This document shows, in pieces, positions 18,767 to 28,275 of a stretch of 64,000 nt of DNA. The DNA comes from Streptacidiphilus rugosus AM-16 (lineage in GTDB: Bacteria; Actinomycetota; Actinomycetes; Streptomycetales; Streptomycetaceae). Numbering within the stretch: position 1 is the first letter of the stretch; the number at the start of each line of letters is the position of its first letter. The stretch covers positions 2,542,001 to 2,606,000 of the forward strand of contig NZ_JQMJ01000004.1 of the NCBI RefSeq assembly GCF_000744655.1. Reading direction: 5' to 3'. Both the position numbers and the translations under genes were made by a program. A model generated the notes under the pieces. The model made no database searches. It was not told the DNA's origin and worked only from the letters and a program-made list of their open reading frames with translations.

Positions 18767-19756
18767 TCAGCGCTGGTTCTGCGAGCGGGCGGCCCTGGCG
18801 ACGGCCACCACGCACTGCTCCAGCGCGTAGGCGGGATCGCCCGAGCCGCCCTTGACGGCGGCGTCGGCCTCGGCGATGGCGCGCAGGGCGGCGGCCACGC
18901 CGTCGCCCGTCCAGCCGCGGACCTGCTGGCGGACGCGGTCCACCTTCCACGGCGGCATGCCCAGCTCACGGGCCAGGTCGGCCGGGCGCAGCGAGCGGTC
19001 GGCGGTGGCGACCCGGCCGATGGCGCGCACACCGGAGGCCAGGGCGAAGACGATGCCGGTCGGCTTCTCCCCCACCGCGAGCGCCCAACGCAGCTGCCCC
19101 AGAGCGTCGGCGGCCCGGCCCGCCACGGCCAGGTCGGCCACCTGGAAGCCGGTCGACTCGGCCCGGCCGGTGTAGTAGCGGGCGACGACCGTCTCGTCGA
19201 TCGTGCCCTCGGTGTCGGCGGCGAGCTGGCTGCACGCGGAGGCGAGCTCCCGCAGGTCGCCACCGACGGAGTCGAGCAGCGCGCGGCACGCGTCCTCACT
19301 GGCGGAGCGCCCGGAGGAGCGGAACTCGGCGCGGACGAAGGCGAGCTTGTCGGCGGGCTTGGTCAGCTTCGGGCAGGCCACCTCGCGGGCCCCCGCCTTC
19401 TTGCCCGCGTCGAGCAGCGCCTTGCCCTTGACGCCCCCGGCGTGGACCAGCACCAGCATCACGTCGGGGGCCGGGTCCTCGACGTAGGCCTTGATCTCCT
19501 TGACCACGTCCGCGCCGGTGTCCTGGGCGGCGCGGACCACGATCACCTTGCGCTCGGAGAAGAGCGAGGGGCTGGTCAGCTCGCTGAGCATGCCGGACTG
19601 GAGCATGCCGGGCTGCAGGTCGCGGACGTCCGTGTCCGCGTCGGCGGCCCGCGCGGCGGCGACGATCTGCGCCACGGAGCGGTCGAGCAGCAGCTCCTCC
19701 TGACCGACGATCAGCGTCAGCGGGGAGAGCAGGTCTTCAGAGGGTTTCCTGGCCAT
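18767..19756 (-). CDS. holA: DNA polymerase III subunit delta
   Basis: A 329-residue clamp-loader delta subunit, which opens the sliding clamp. N-terminal features are LSPLTLIVGQEELLLDRSVAQIV and VRAAQDTGADVVKEIKAYV. The central region has AHAGGVKGKALLDAGKKAGA-like sequence and domain II has VGGDLRELASACSQLAAD. The C-terminal collar helices include ELGMPPWKVDRVRQQVRGW. It is distant in sequence from enteric HolA but matches the actinobacterial family in order and length. AGAGG lies just before the ATG. The comEC/comEA-holA neighbourhood is typical. Confidence 0.93.
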   Translation of the reverse strand: MARKPSEDLLSPLTLIVGQEELLLDRSVAQIVAAARAADADTDVRDLQPGMLQSGMLSELTSPSLFSERKVIVVRAAQDTGADVVKEIKAYVEDPAPDVMLVLVHAGGVKGKALLDAGKKAGAREVACPKLTKPADKLAFVRAEFRSSGRSASEDACRALLDSVGGDLRELASACSQLAADTEGTIDETVVARYYTGRAESTGFQVADLAVAGRAADALGQLRWALAVGEKPTGIVFALASGVRAIGRVATADRSLRPADLARELGMPPWKVDRVRQQVRGWTGDGVAAALRAIAEADAAVKGGSGDPAYALEQCVVAVARAARSQNQR

Positions 19757-19816
19757 CGCCTCTCACCCTATCCGCGCGCACCGACAGCCCGCGCCGACTC
19801 CGCCGCCGGACGGGAC

Positions 19817-20062
19817 CTACGCGTCCTCGAGCCAACCCTCGTAGGCGGCGGCGAGCTCGCCGAGCTCCGCGGGGGTGAGGGTGGCGGGCAGCGGCGGCTC
19901 CAGCACCACCAGCCACTGGGCGTCCTCGGCGTCGTCCTCCCCCGCGAGCGCCTCCCGGTGCAGCTCCGGTTCGGGCAGCGCGGGGTGGCTGGCGGAGAGC
20001 TGCTCGGCCAGCGCCTCGGCGGCGTCGCGGTCGGGCAGGACGAGGACGTAGTGGTCGGTCAC
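19817..20062 (-). CDS. Small conserved actinobacterial protein between holA and comEC
   Basis: An 81-residue acidic protein from the GTG at 20062 (VTDHYVLVLPDRDAAEALAEQL) to a C-terminus LGELAAAYEGWLEDA. It starts 27 bases after comEC and ends 61 bases before holA, on the same strand, so it is probably in that operon. The composition suggests a small soluble alpha/beta fold, possibly a nucleic-acid or protein-binding accessory. No family function was recognised. The Shine-Dalgarno is weak; translation may be coupled to comEC. Confidence 0.65.
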   Translation of the reverse strand: MTDHYVLVLPDRDAAEALAEQLSASHPALPEPELHREALAGEDDAEDAQWLVVLEPPLPATLTPAELGELAAAYEGWLEDA

Positions 20063-20088
20063 CGGGACATTATCCGACGCCGCCGGTG

Positions 20089-22539
20089 CTACCGGCGCCG
20101 TGTGGCGACGGCGACGTGGCCGTCGGCGTCGGTGACGGCCAGATCGCCCTGTTGGTCGGTGCGGACCACGGTGGCGCCCAGGGCGCGCAGCAGGCGCAGC
20201 GTGACCGGGGCCGGGTGGCCGTAGCGGTTGCCCTGACCGACGGAGACCAGGGTCAGGCGGGGCCGCAGCGCCGCGAGCAACGCCTGGTCCTGGCCGGCCG
20301 AGCCGTGGTGGGCGACCTTCAGCACGTCGACGCCGCGCAGCGCCGGGTAGGCGGGGAGGTCGGCCAGCAGGCGCTGCTGGGCGGGCGGTTCCAGATCGCC
20401 GAGGAGGGCGACGCGCAGCCCGTCCGGGGTGGTGACCAGCAGCACGACCGAGGCGTTGTTGGGCCCGCGCGGCGCGCCAGGGTCGTCGGCGTCCGGCCAG
20501 AGGACCTGCCAGCTGAGCCGCCCCAGCCTGCGGCGCTCGCCGCGGGCCGCCCGCAGCAGCGGGACCCCGGCCTCGGCGGCCCAGCGGCGGACCCTGGCGT
20601 ACTCGGCGGCGGGCTCGTCGACCGTGGTGGTCTCGATCGCCCCGACGCGGCGGCCCCGGAGCACTCCCGGCAGACCCTCGACGTGGTCGGCGTGGTCGTG
20701 GGTGAGGATCACCAGGGGGACCACCGTGATGCCCAGCGCGCGCAGGCAGACGTCGACCGCGTGCGGGTCGGGGCCCGCGTCGACCAGGAGCGCCGTGTCG
20801 GGGGCGCCTCCGGGTGAGAGGACCAGTGCGTCGCCCTGGCCCACGTCGCAGGCGACCACGCGCCAGCCGTCCGGCGGCCAGCCGGTGGCGAAGCGGGCCA
20901 GCGGCGCGGGGCGGAGCAGGGTCAGCACCAGGCAGAGGGCGAGCAGCGCGGCCGCCGGCGGTCGGCGCAGGAACGCCGCCGCGGCCACGAGGGCGCAGGT
21001 CACGGTGATCAGCAGCGCCGCACCCGGCCAGCCGCCCGGCCAGTCGACCTCGGCGCCGGGCAGCTCGGCCCCGAACCGGGCCAGGGCGATGAGCAGGGTG
21101 ACGGGCACGGCGGCGAGGCGGGCGGCCCAGCGGGCGAGGGTGAGGGAGAGCGGCGCTGCCGCGAGGGCGGCGAACCCGAGCACGGTGGCGGGCGCGACGG
21201 TGAGCTCCGCGAGCAGGTTGCAGGGGATGGCGACCAGGCTGATCCGCGCCGCCCGCAGCACGAGGAGCGGGCCGCACCAGGCCTGGGCGGCCGCCGCGGC
21301 GGCGAGCGGCTCGGCGAGCCGGTGCGGGCAGCGGTGCGCGCGCAGCGCCTCGGCCCAGCGGGGGCCGGTGGTCACGATTCCGGCCGTGGCCAGGGCCGAG
21401 AGGGCGAACCCGTAGGAGCGGGCCAGCGCAGGATCGCCCAGGACCAGCAGCAGCGTCGCCCCGGCCAGGGCGGAGAGTGGCGAGCCCCCGCGGCCGGTCG
21501 CCAACCCGAGCAGCATGATCAGCCCGGTGGCGGCGGCGCGGAGCACGCTCGGCTCCGGTCGGCACAGCACTACGAAGCCGACCGAGAGCAGCGCGCCGCC
21601 GAGTGCCGTGGCCCTGAGCGGCAACCCGAGCCGTGCGGCCAGCCCGCCGCGTTCGGGGGTGCGGGCCCGGGAGGCCCGGCCGATCAGCAGCACCAGGATG
21701 ATCGACAGATTCGCGCCGCTCACGGCGGTGAGGTGGGTGAGGTCGGTCGCGGAGAAGACCTCGTCCAACTCGGGCGTCATCGCGCTGGTGTCGCCGTCGA
21801 CGAGGCCGGGCAGCAGGGCGCGCTCGTCGACGGGCAACGGTGCGACCGCCCGCAGCAGCCCGGAGCGGAGCGACCCGGCGGCCCGCTGGACCGGGTCGGG
21901 CGGCGCGAGCACCCGGGGCTGATCCGCCGTCAGCAGGACGGCCGCGATGTCGGAGCGGGCCTCGGGTCCTGGCAGCCGGGCGCGGGCGGTGAGGGCGACC
22001 CGGGTCGAGGGGAGCAGCCCGAGCCAGGCCGCCGCGGCGCGCCCCCTGACGACGAGCGCGACCGGTGTCCTGGCCGCCACCATGCCGGCCGTTCCGCCGC
22101 CCCGGCCCCCGGTGCCTGCGACACCGTCCACCCCGCCCACCCCGCCGACGCCGTCGACGACCGCCTGGAGTGTGGTGGCGCCGTCGGTGGCGCGGGTCTT
22201 CGGGTCGGTCTCCACCGTGAGCCGCACCTCGGCCGGGTGTCCGGCGCGGGCGAGCGCCGGCACCGGTCCTTCGACCAGGGCGGCCCCGGCCAGCCCGGTG
22301 CTGAACGCCGCCGCGGCGGCGCTGAGGAGCAGCGCAGCCAGGACCCGACCGCTACCGCGCCGCAGCAGTACCGCAGCCACCACCCCCAGGGCCAGTGCGG
22401 ACCCGAGCACCCAGGCGGTGTGCGTGCCCCGCAGCCCGAGCAGCAGCGCGCTCACGCCCCAGACCGTCACGGCGGGGCCGACCAGCCGCAGGTCGGGCGG
22501 GGTGGGTTCGGGGCTGTTCCGGCCGTGATCGCCGGTCAT
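20089..22539 (-). CDS. comEC: ComEC/Rec2-family DNA-uptake channel protein
   Basis: An 816-residue polytopic membrane protein. It has the N-terminal DUF4131-like helices and extracytoplasmic domain, the central competence domain (about 230-500; TDLTHLTAVSGANLSIILVLL), then a C-terminal metallo-beta-lactamase-like domain with THDHADHVEGLPGVL and later KVAHHGSAGQDQALLAAL. In naturally competent bacteria this protein carries single-stranded DNA through the membrane and the lactamase domain may degrade the other strand. Streptomycetes are not known to be naturally competent, so the physiological role is open. Its ATG overlaps the comEA stop as ATGA. Confidence 0.93.
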   Translation of the reverse strand: MTGDHGRNSPEPTPPDLRLVGPAVTVWGVSALLLGLRGTHTAWVLGSALALGVVAAVLLRRGSGRVLAALLLSAAAAAFSTGLAGAALVEGPVPALARAGHPAEVRLTVETDPKTRATDGATTLQAVVDGVGGVGGVDGVAGTGGRGGGTAGMVAARTPVALVVRGRAAAAWLGLLPSTRVALTARARLPGPEARSDIAAVLLTADQPRVLAPPDPVQRAAGSLRSGLLRAVAPLPVDERALLPGLVDGDTSAMTPELDEVFSATDLTHLTAVSGANLSIILVLLIGRASRARTPERGGLAARLGLPLRATALGGALLSVGFVVLCRPEPSVLRAAATGLIMLLGLATGRGGSPLSALAGATLLLVLGDPALARSYGFALSALATAGIVTTGPRWAEALRAHRCPHRLAEPLAAAAAAQAWCGPLLVLRAARISLVAIPCNLLAELTVAPATVLGFAALAAAPLSLTLARWAARLAAVPVTLLIALARFGAELPGAEVDWPGGWPGAALLITVTCALVAAAAFLRRPPAAALLALCLVLTLLRPAPLARFATGWPPDGWRVVACDVGQGDALVLSPGGAPDTALLVDAGPDPHAVDVCLRALGITVVPLVILTHDHADHVEGLPGVLRGRRVGAIETTTVDEPAAEYARVRRWAAEAGVPLLRAARGERRRLGRLSWQVLWPDADDPGAPRGPNNASVVLLVTTPDGLRVALLGDLEPPAQQRLLADLPAYPALRGVDVLKVAHHGSAGQDQALLAALRPRLTLVSVGQGNRYGHPAPVTLRLLRALGATVVRTDQQGDLAVTDADGHVAVATRRR

Positions 22540-23405
22540 GGCCGGAGCTGGGCGCGGAGATCCGCCAGACGGCGCTCGCCGAAGCCCGGCACCTGGCGGA
22601 GCTGGTCCACCGAGCGGAATCCGCCGTGCTGCTCCCGGAACTGGATGATGCGCTTGGCCAGCACCGGCCCCACGCCCGGCAGGGCGTCCAGCTGCGCCTC
22701 GGTGGCGGAGCTCAGGCTGAGCGGCCCGGCGCCGGGACCCGCACCGCCGCCGGAGCCCGAGGCGTGGGCGCCGACGATGATCTCCTCGCCGTCGTTGAGC
22801 TTGCGGGCGAGGTTGAGACCGGTGAGATCGGTGCCGGGGAGCGCGCCGCCGGCCGCGGTGACGGCGTCCTGGACCCGGGAGCCCGGCGGGAGGGTGCGCA
22901 GGCCCGGGGCGCGGACCCTCCCGGAGACGTCGACCACCAGGCCGGCGATCGACGTCGTGGCCGCGCCGGGCGACGGCGAGGACGAGGGATCCACCGCGGC
23001 CGTCCCCTCCACGGCCGGGGCGGGGACGGGGACCGACTCGGGGCGACCGGCCCAGAAGTGCTGGACGCCGTAGCCGAGGGCCAGCACGAGCAGCACGGCG
23101 AGACCGAGCAGGGCGCGCCGGTCCAGGTCCCAGCGCTCCTTCAGCGCGAGGGCGAAGGGCAGCCGGAACCGGGGCGGCGGCGGATCCGGCGAGGCGGCCG
23201 ACCGAGAGGCCGCCGCGAGGGTCTCCGGGGGCAACGGGAGCGGGAGCGGCGTGGGCAGCGGCGGAGGCGGCGGGACGGGAGCGGAGGCCAGGGGGAGGAA
23301 CGGGTCCTGTGGGCCGAACAGCGTGTCCATCCGATGACGGACCAGCGCGGTCGTGGCTTCACGGCGGGCACGGGAGGCGGGGGTGAGACCGAAGGCGGTT
23401 CGCAT
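22536..23405 (-). CDS. comEA: ComEA-family helix-hairpin-helix DNA-binding protein
   Basis: A 289-residue membrane-anchored protein. A proline-rich cytoplasmic region is followed by one helix (about residues 92-112; ALLGLAVLLVLALGYGV). An SLBB domain comes next (VVDVSGRVRAPGLRTLPPGSRV) and then a C-terminal helix-hairpin-helix pair, LDALPGVGPVLAKRIIQFREQHGGF. ComEA binds double-stranded DNA outside the membrane and hands it to ComEC. I placed the start at the ATG at 23405 (MRTAFGLTP). It overlaps comEC by four bases and is the operon's first clear gene. Confidence 0.92.
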   Translation of the reverse strand: MRTAFGLTPASRARREATTALVRHRMDTLFGPQDPFLPLASAPVPPPPPLPTPLPLPLPPETLAAASRSAASPDPPPPRFRLPFALALKERWDLDRRALLGLAVLLVLALGYGVQHFWAGRPESVPVPAPAVEGTAAVDPSSSPSPGAATTSIAGLVVDVSGRVRAPGLRTLPPGSRVQDAVTAAGGALPGTDLTGLNLARKLNDGEEIIVGAHASGSGGGAGPGAGPLSLSSATEAQLDALPGVGPVLAKRIIQFREQHGGFRSVDQLRQVPGFGERRLADLRAQLRP

Positions 23406-23515
23406 GCGACAGACGCTAGGACCCGCGACGCACAGCCGCCCCGGCCCGGCTCGCACCCTGTGGACAACCGGCCCCTGTGGAAAACCCGTTCACCCGCGCG
23501 AGCGACGAGCCGAGC

Positions 23516-23860
23516 TCACAGGGTCGCCTCCTCCGGCAGGAACTGGCAGGCGCAGTGGCGGCAGTAGAGCCTCCGTTCCCAGTCCGCGCGGCTCCTGCGG
23601 GCGCCGTCGACGGCTCTGGCCACCGCGAAGGCCACCACGGCGGCGGTGAGCAGCAGCATCATCCCCAGCACCTGGTTGCCGGCCGCGAGGGCGAGCAGGC
23701 CGAGGAGGGCCACACCGACCGGACCGGTCCAGCCCACCGCCCCGCTCGGTGGCGGCGCGAGCGCCGACTTGAGTTCGGCGTCCTGGGCCAGCGACCTCCA
23801 GAACGCGTCGAGCTTGAAGACCTGTCCGGACAGCCCGCAGCTGGGGCAGGCGAAGGCCAT
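23516..23860 (-). CDS. Small membrane protein with two zinc-ribbon cysteine pairs
   Basis: A 114-residue protein. The N-terminal MAFACPSCG and C-terminal LYCRHCACQF each supply a CxxC pair, so N- and C-terminal ribbons probably share one metal site or form two. Two hydrophobic helices in the middle (about 45-85) imply that both cysteine pairs face the same, cytoplasmic side. The ATG at 23860 has an excellent GGAGGAGG six bases upstream, so longer frames are excluded. No specific family was recognised. It lies between comEA and the DegV gene on the same strand. Confidence 0.75.
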   Translation of the reverse strand: MAFACPSCGLSGQVFKLDAFWRSLAQDAELKSALAPPPSGAVGWTGPVGVALLGLLALAAGNQVLGMMLLLTAAVVAFAVARAVDGARRSRADWERRLYCRHCACQFLPEEATL

Positions 23861-24110
23861 GGTTCCTCCTCCCTCCTGCGGGGAGGCTGCCCAGCCGGGC
23901 GCGGACGCATTCGCGGAAGCGGCGTCCGTGACCAGGTCGGACGATCGGAGCGGCGCGCGGCTCAGCGGACCGGGCCGGGCACACCGCAGGCGGCGCCGCC
24001 GCCGATCGCGGGCCCTGCCGGCGCGACTTCGGGCCATACGGCACGGGTGCGGGCCCGGTGCTCAGTCCGGGCGTTCAGCGGGACGGTGGGCAGGGCGGTG
24101 GGCGGGGCGC

Positions 24111-24950
24111 TCAGCGGGGCGAGACGACCACGGCGAGCAGGCCGGGGCCCGCGTGCGCGCCGATGACCGCGCCGACCTCGGAGACCTGCAGCTCCCCCAG
24201 GTTGGGCACCTGCTCCCGCAGCCGCTCCGCCAGCGCCTCGGCACGTTCCGCCGCCGCGAGGTGATGGACCGCCAGGTCCACCTCCGCGACGCCCGCGTGC
24301 GCGAGGGCGAGCTCCTCCAGGCGGGCGATCGCCCTGCCTGCGGTGCGGACCTTCTCCAACGGCTGGATCCGCCCGTCGGCCAGGTGCAGCAGCGGCTTGA
24401 CCGCGAGCGCCGAGCCGAGCATCGCGCGCGCCGCGCCGATCCTGCCGCCGCGGCGGAGGTACTCCAGGGTGTCGACGTAGAAGAGGCCCGCCGTGCCCTT
24501 GGCGCGCGCCTGGGCCGCCGCGACGGCCTGGTCGGCGGTGCCGCCGGACCGCGCGACCTCGGCCGCCGCGAGCACGCAGTAGCCCAGGGCCATGGCCACC
24601 ATGCGGGTGTCGACCACCCGCACCGGCAGCGGGGCCTCCTCGGCCGCCAGCAGGGCGGCCTCGTAGGTGCCGGAGAACTCGGCGGAGAGGTGCAGCGAGA
24701 CGACCTCGGTCGCGCCCGCCTCCGCGGCGGTCCGGTAGGCGGCGGCGAAGGCGTCCGGATTGGGGCGGGAGGTGGTGACCCTGGCCTTGCGCAGCAGCGC
24801 CGCGGCGACGTCGCCCGGCGAGATCTCGGTCCCCTCGGCCAGGACCTCGTCGCCGATCACCACGCTCAGCGGGACCACCGAGATCCCGTAGCGGATCACC
24901 GCCTCCGCCGGAAGGTACGCGGTGGAGTCGGTGAGGATGGCGACTGACAT
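24111..24950 (-). CDS. DegV-family fatty-acid-binding protein
   Basis: A 279-residue DegV protein. It begins with the family signature VAILTDSTAYLP, followed by VVPLSVVIGDE, then TSRPNPDAFAAAY, LHLSAEFSGTYEAA, and LEYLRRGGRIGAA before the C-terminal domain (GAVIGAHAGPGLLAVVV). DegV proteins bind a long-chain fatty acid; those paired with FakA present it for phosphorylation. No FakA gene is adjacent, so the partner would be elsewhere. The ATG at 24950 fits the family start. It follows leuS on the same strand, separated by a terminator-like hairpin. Confidence 0.92.
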   Translation of the reverse strand: MSVAILTDSTAYLPAEAVIRYGISVVPLSVVIGDEVLAEGTEISPGDVAAALLRKARVTTSRPNPDAFAAAYRTAAEAGATEVVSLHLSAEFSGTYEAALLAAEEAPLPVRVVDTRMVAMALGYCVLAAAEVARSGGTADQAVAAAQARAKGTAGLFYVDTLEYLRRGGRIGAARAMLGSALAVKPLLHLADGRIQPLEKVRTAGRAIARLEELALAHAGVAEVDLAVHHLAAAERAEALAERLREQVPNLGELQVSEVGAVIGAHAGPGLLAVVVSPR

Positions 24951-24975
24951 GGCCTGGAGGTTACCTGCCGATGCA

Positions 24976-25007
24976 CCGGAAGGGACAGGCGGACCCGTCC
25001 CTTCCGG
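24976..25007 (-). terminator. Terminator after leuS
   Basis: CCGGAAGGGAC (24976-24986) and its perfect complement (24997-25007) enclose a ten-base loop. A second, shorter hairpin (CGGACGCG / CGCGTCCG, 25027-25047) lies between it and the leuS stop. Confidence 0.75.
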
Positions 25008-25063
25008 ATGATGAGTGCCGGCTTGCCGGACGCGCCGGGCGCGTCCGACCGTCCGACGCGTCG

Positions 25064-27952
25064 TCAGACGACGACGTTGACCAGCTTCGGCGCGCGGACG
25101 ATCACCTTGCGCACCTCCGCGCCGCCCAGCGCCGTCACGACGGCCGGATCGGCCAGCGCCAGCGCCTCCAGCTCGGCGTCGCCGATGGCCGGCGGCACCT
25201 CCAGGCGGGCCTTGACCTTGCCCTTGATCTGGACCACGCAGGTCACCGAGTCCTCGACCAGGTAGACCGGGTCCGCCTCGGGCAGCTGCGCGTGCACCAG
25301 CGAGGTGTCGTGGCCCAGCTTCTGCCACAGCTCCTCGGCGATGTGCGGGGCCAGCGGGGCCACCAGCAGCACCGCCTGTTCGGCCACCGCGCGCGGCGTG
25401 CTGCCGCGCTTGACCAGGAAGTTGTTCAGCTCGGTGGCCTTCGCGACCGCCGTGTTGAAGCGCAGGTTGGCCATGTCCGTGCGGATGCCGTCGATCGCCT
25501 TGTTCAGCGCGCGCAGCGTCTCCTCGTCCGGCGTCTCGTCGGTGACGACGACCGCGCCGGTCTCCTCGTCGACGACGGTGCGCCACAGCCGCTGCAGGAA
25601 GCGGTAGGAGCCGACGACGGCGCGGGTGTCCCACGGGCGGGAGACGTCCAGCGGGCCCATCGCCATCTCGTACAGACGCAGCGTGTCGACGCTGTACTCG
25701 GAGGTGACCTCCTCCGGCGCGACGACGTTCTTCAGCGACTTGCCGATCTTGCCGATCTCCCGGCTGACCACCTCGTCGCCGTGGTACCAGACGCCGTCCC
25801 GCTCCTCGACCTCGGCGGCCGCGACCGGGAAGCCGCGCTCGTCGCGGTAGACGTAGGCCTGGATCATGCCCTGGTTGAACAGCTTGTGGAACGGCTCCGG
25901 CGAGGAGACGTGGCCCAGGTCGAACAGCACCTTGTGCCAGAAGCGCGCGTACAGCAGGTGCAGCACGGCGTGCTCCGCGCCGCCGACGTACAGGTCGGCG
26001 CCGCCGGACTTCTTGGCGTCGGTCGGGCCCATCCAGTAGGCCTCGTTGGCCGGGTCGACCACCTCGGCGTCGTTGTCGGGGTCGACGTAGCGCAGCTCGT
26101 ACCAGCAGGAGCCGGCCCAGTTGGGCATGGTGTTGGTCTCGCGGCGGTAGGACTTGACGCCCTCACCGTTGCCCAGGTCCAGCTTGACCTCGACCCACTC
26201 CTCGGCGCGCGACAGCGGCGTCTCGGGCGAGGTGTTGGCGTCGTCCGGGTCGAAGGTGCGCGGCGAGTAGTCGTCGATCTCGGGCAGCTCGACCGGCAGC
26301 ATCGACTCGGGCAGCGGGTGCGCGACGCCGTCCTCGTCGTAGACGATCGGGAAGGGCTCGCCCCAGTAGCGCTGTCGGCTGAACAGCCAGTCGCGCAGCT
26401 TGAAGTTGACGGTGCCGGCGCCGATGCCCTGCCGGGTCAGCCAGTCGGTGATGGCCTTCTTGGCGTCGACGACGCCCAGGCTGTCCAGGCTGACGAAGTC
26501 GTTCGCCGAGTTCACGATGGCCGCGTCGTAGGAGACGAAGGCGTCGTCCCAGGTCGACGGGTCGGTGCCGCGGTCGTCGCTCGGCTGGACCACGCAGCGC
26601 ATGGGCAGCTGGAACGCGCGCGCGAAGGCGAAGTCGCGGACGTCGTGCGCCGGGACGGCCATGATCGCGCCGGTGCCGTAGCCCATCAGCACGTAGTCGG
26701 CGATGAAGACGGGGACCTGCTCCCCGCTGACCGGGTTGACGGCGTAGGCGCCGGTGAAGACGCCCGTCTTCACCTTGGCGTCGGCCTGGCGCTCCACGTC
26801 CGACTTGGCGGCGGCGGTGCGGCGGTAGGCGTCGACGGCCTCGCCGGGCGTGGCGTAGCCGCCGGTCCACTCGGCGGGCAGCCCGCCCTCGGCCTGCGGC
26901 CAGGCGCCGGGGACGATCGAGTCGACCAGCTCGTGCTCGGGGGCCAGCACCATGTAGGTCGCGCCGAACAGGGTGTCCGGGCGGGTGGTGAAGACGGTGA
27001 TCGCCGCGTCGCCCTCGGCGCCGTGCACGGCGAAGTCGACCTTGGCGCCCTCGGAGCGGCCGATCCAGTTGCGCTGCTGCAGCTTGATCGCGTCGGGCCA
27101 GTCCAGCATGTCCAGGTCGTCGATCAGGCGGTCCGCGTAGGCGGTGATCCGCATCATCCACTGGCGCAGGTTGGCCTTGAACACCGGGAAGTTGCCGCGC
27201 TCGGAGCGGCCGTCCGCGGTGACCTCCTCGTTGGCCAGCACGGTGCCCAGCCCGGGACACCAGTTGACCGGAGCCTGCTTGATGTAGGCCAGGCGGTACT
27301 CGCCCAGCACCTCGTCACGCTCGGCGGGGGTCAGCGCGGACCAGGCGCGCCGGTCCGGGGTGGCCTTCTCGCCGGAGGCGAAGGCGGCGACCAGCTCGGC
27401 GATCGGACGGGCCTTACCGGCCTCGGGGTCGTACCAGGAGTTGAAGATCTGCAGGAAGATCCACTGGGTCCACTTGTAGTACGACGGGTCGATCGTGGCG
27501 ATCGAGCGGCGCAGGTCGTGGCCCAGGCCCAGGCTGCGCAGCTGTCGGCGGAACTCGACGATGTTCGCCTCGGTGGTCACCCGCGGGTGCGTGCCGGTCT
27601 GCACGGCGTACTGCTCGGCCGGCAGGCCGAAGGCGTCGAAGCCCATGGTGTGCAGCACGTTGTGGCCGGTCATCCGCAGGTGGCGGGCGTACACGTCGGT
27701 GGCGATGTAACCCAGCGGGTGGCCCACGTGCAGGCCCGCCCCCGAGGGATACGGGAACATGTCCATGATGAACGCGTGCGGCCGCTCGGCGGTGTCGTCG
27801 CCGGGCTCGGCCAGGCTGCCGACCGGGTTGGGCGCGGCGAAGACGCCGTCCTTCTCCCAGCGGTCCTGCCAGCGGGCTTCGATCTGCGCGGCCAGCGCGG
27901 GGGTGTACCGGTACGGAGCGGCCGCAGCCGCCTCGGGGGTGCTCTCGCTCAT
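25064..27952 (-). CDS. leuS: Leucyl-tRNA synthetase
   Basis: A 962-residue class I synthetase that charges tRNA-Leu. The HIGH-equivalent is HVGHP within [16 protein letters not shown] (about residues 65-80). The CP1 editing domain includes [19 protein letters not shown]. The KMSKS-equivalent reads KIGKSLKN (about 735). The anticodon-binding and C-terminal domains complete it. I chose the ATG at 27952 (MSESTPEA); longer frames run into the leader. The 5' region carries a 12-codon leader peptide with consecutive Leu codons and a terminator, so leuS is probably controlled by ribosome-mediated attenuation responding to charged tRNA-Leu. Confidence 0.97.
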   Translation of the reverse strand: MSESTPEAAAAAPYRYTPALAAQIEARWQDRWEKDGVFAAPNPVGSLAEPGDDTAERPHAFIMDMFPYPSGAGLHVGHPLGYIATDVYARHLRMTGHNVLHTMGFDAFGLPAEQYAVQTGTHPRVTTEANIVEFRRQLRSLGLGHDLRRSIATIDPSYYKWTQWIFLQIFNSWYDPEAGKARPIAELVAAFASGEKATPDRRAWSALTPAERDEVLGEYRLAYIKQAPVNWCPGLGTVLANEEVTADGRSERGNFPVFKANLRQWMMRITAYADRLIDDLDMLDWPDAIKLQQRNWIGRSEGAKVDFAVHGAEGDAAITVFTTRPDTLFGATYMVLAPEHELVDSIVPGAWPQAEGGLPAEWTGGYATPGEAVDAYRRTAAAKSDVERQADAKVKTGVFTGAYAVNPVSGEQVPVFIADYVLMGYGTGAIMAVPAHDVRDFAFARAFQLPMRCVVQPSDDRGTDPSTWDDAFVSYDAAIVNSANDFVSLDSLGVVDAKKAITDWLTRQGIGAGTVNFKLRDWLFSRQRYWGEPFPIVYDEDGVAHPLPESMLPVELPEIDDYSPRTFDPDDANTSPETPLSRAEEWVEVKLDLGNGEGVKSYRRETNTMPNWAGSCWYELRYVDPDNDAEVVDPANEAYWMGPTDAKKSGGADLYVGGAEHAVLHLLYARFWHKVLFDLGHVSSPEPFHKLFNQGMIQAYVYRDERGFPVAAAEVEERDGVWYHGDEVVSREIGKIGKSLKNVVAPEEVTSEYSVDTLRLYEMAMGPLDVSRPWDTRAVVGSYRFLQRLWRTVVDEETGAVVVTDETPDEETLRALNKAIDGIRTDMANLRFNTAVAKATELNNFLVKRGSTPRAVAEQAVLLVAPLAPHIAEELWQKLGHDTSLVHAQLPEADPVYLVEDSVTCVVQIKGKVKARLEVPPAIGDAELEALALADPAVVTALGGAEVRKVIVRAPKLVNVVV

Positions 27953-28016
27953 CGTCCTCAGACTCCAGGGGTGCCGGCTCGGAAAGGGTCGACCGTTCAG
28001 CGTGATCGCGGAAATG

Positions 28017-28040
28017 AAAAAACCCCTCGTGCAGGAGGGG
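28017..28040 (-). terminator. leuS leader terminator (attenuator)
   Basis: On the minus strand CCCCTC-CTGCAC-GAGGGG is followed at once by six T residues: a textbook intrinsic terminator, rare in this GC-rich genome. It lies 65 bases before the leuS start codon and 45 bases after the leader-peptide stop, so it cannot belong to any upstream gene. Just upstream, 28043-28053 is complementary (11 pairs, one G-U) to 28085-28095 at the end of the leader peptide, offering an alternative pairing. Confidence 0.8.
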
Positions 28041-28085
28041 GCGCCACGCTGACTCCGGCGAACTCTTCGTTCCGGCCGGTCCTTG

Positions 28086-28124
28086 TCAGCGCGGCCGGCT
28101 AAGGAGCAGGCACGCGGTTCGCAT
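28086..28124 (-). CDS. leuS leader peptide, [12 protein letters not shown]
   Basis: A 12-codon frame, ATG at 28124 to TGA at 28086, encodes [12 protein letters not shown]. Residues 6-8 are three successive leucines encoded by CTG, CTC and CTT; CTT is a rare codon in such GC-rich genomes. Its stop is within the stretch that can pair with the region just before the attenuator. Leucine starvation would stall the ribosome at these codons and change folding downstream. No strong Shine-Dalgarno is evident, only a GTGG. A product function other than regulation is not expected. Confidence 0.7.
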   Translation of the reverse strand: MRTACLLLSRPR

Positions 28125-28155
28125 GGCCACAGGGTACCGCAAGGCCCGACACCTC

Positions 28156-28178
28156 CGGGGGCGCGGGGAACCGCGCGA
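28156..28178 (+). repeat. Partial copy of a dispersed palindromic-element arm
   Basis: This 23-mer matches 20 of 23 bases of the outer arm of the nested palindrome at 44069-44173, in the same orientation. It is followed by a GCGGCC-ACC-GGCCGC hairpin (28179-28193). Confidence 0.55.
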
Positions 28179-28275
28179 GCGGCCACCGGCCGCGGACGGC
28201 CATGCCCGTTCGGCGACGGACCACCTCGGGTGGCCTGCCGCGCCCACGCGCCGGAGGCACCAGCAGAGCCGGGCG

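Noticed and set aside
20089..23405. Evidence for natural competence
   Set aside because: comEC and comEA alone are widely conserved in streptomycetes without shown DNA uptake; no type IV pilus genes are in the window.
23861..24037. Longer N-terminus for the zinc-ribbon protein
   Set aside because: The upstream segment is Arg-rich low complexity and a perfect RBS precedes the ATG at 23860.
23861..24110. Small gene between the zinc-ribbon and DegV genes
   Set aside because: Only G/C-rich quasi-repeats (GGGCGGTGGGC-like) are seen; no frame has both RBS and recognisable protein character.
24971..28102. Open frame of about 1043 codons on the plus strand across leuS
   Set aside because: It is antisense to a clear leucyl-tRNA synthetase; the protein is Asp/Arg/Val/Gly-rich low complexity with no domain. 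Such shadows are usual at this GC content.
27953..28130. T-box riboswitch in the leuS leader
   Set aside because: No T-box consensus or specifier loop was found, whereas a Leu-codon leader peptide and terminator are present.
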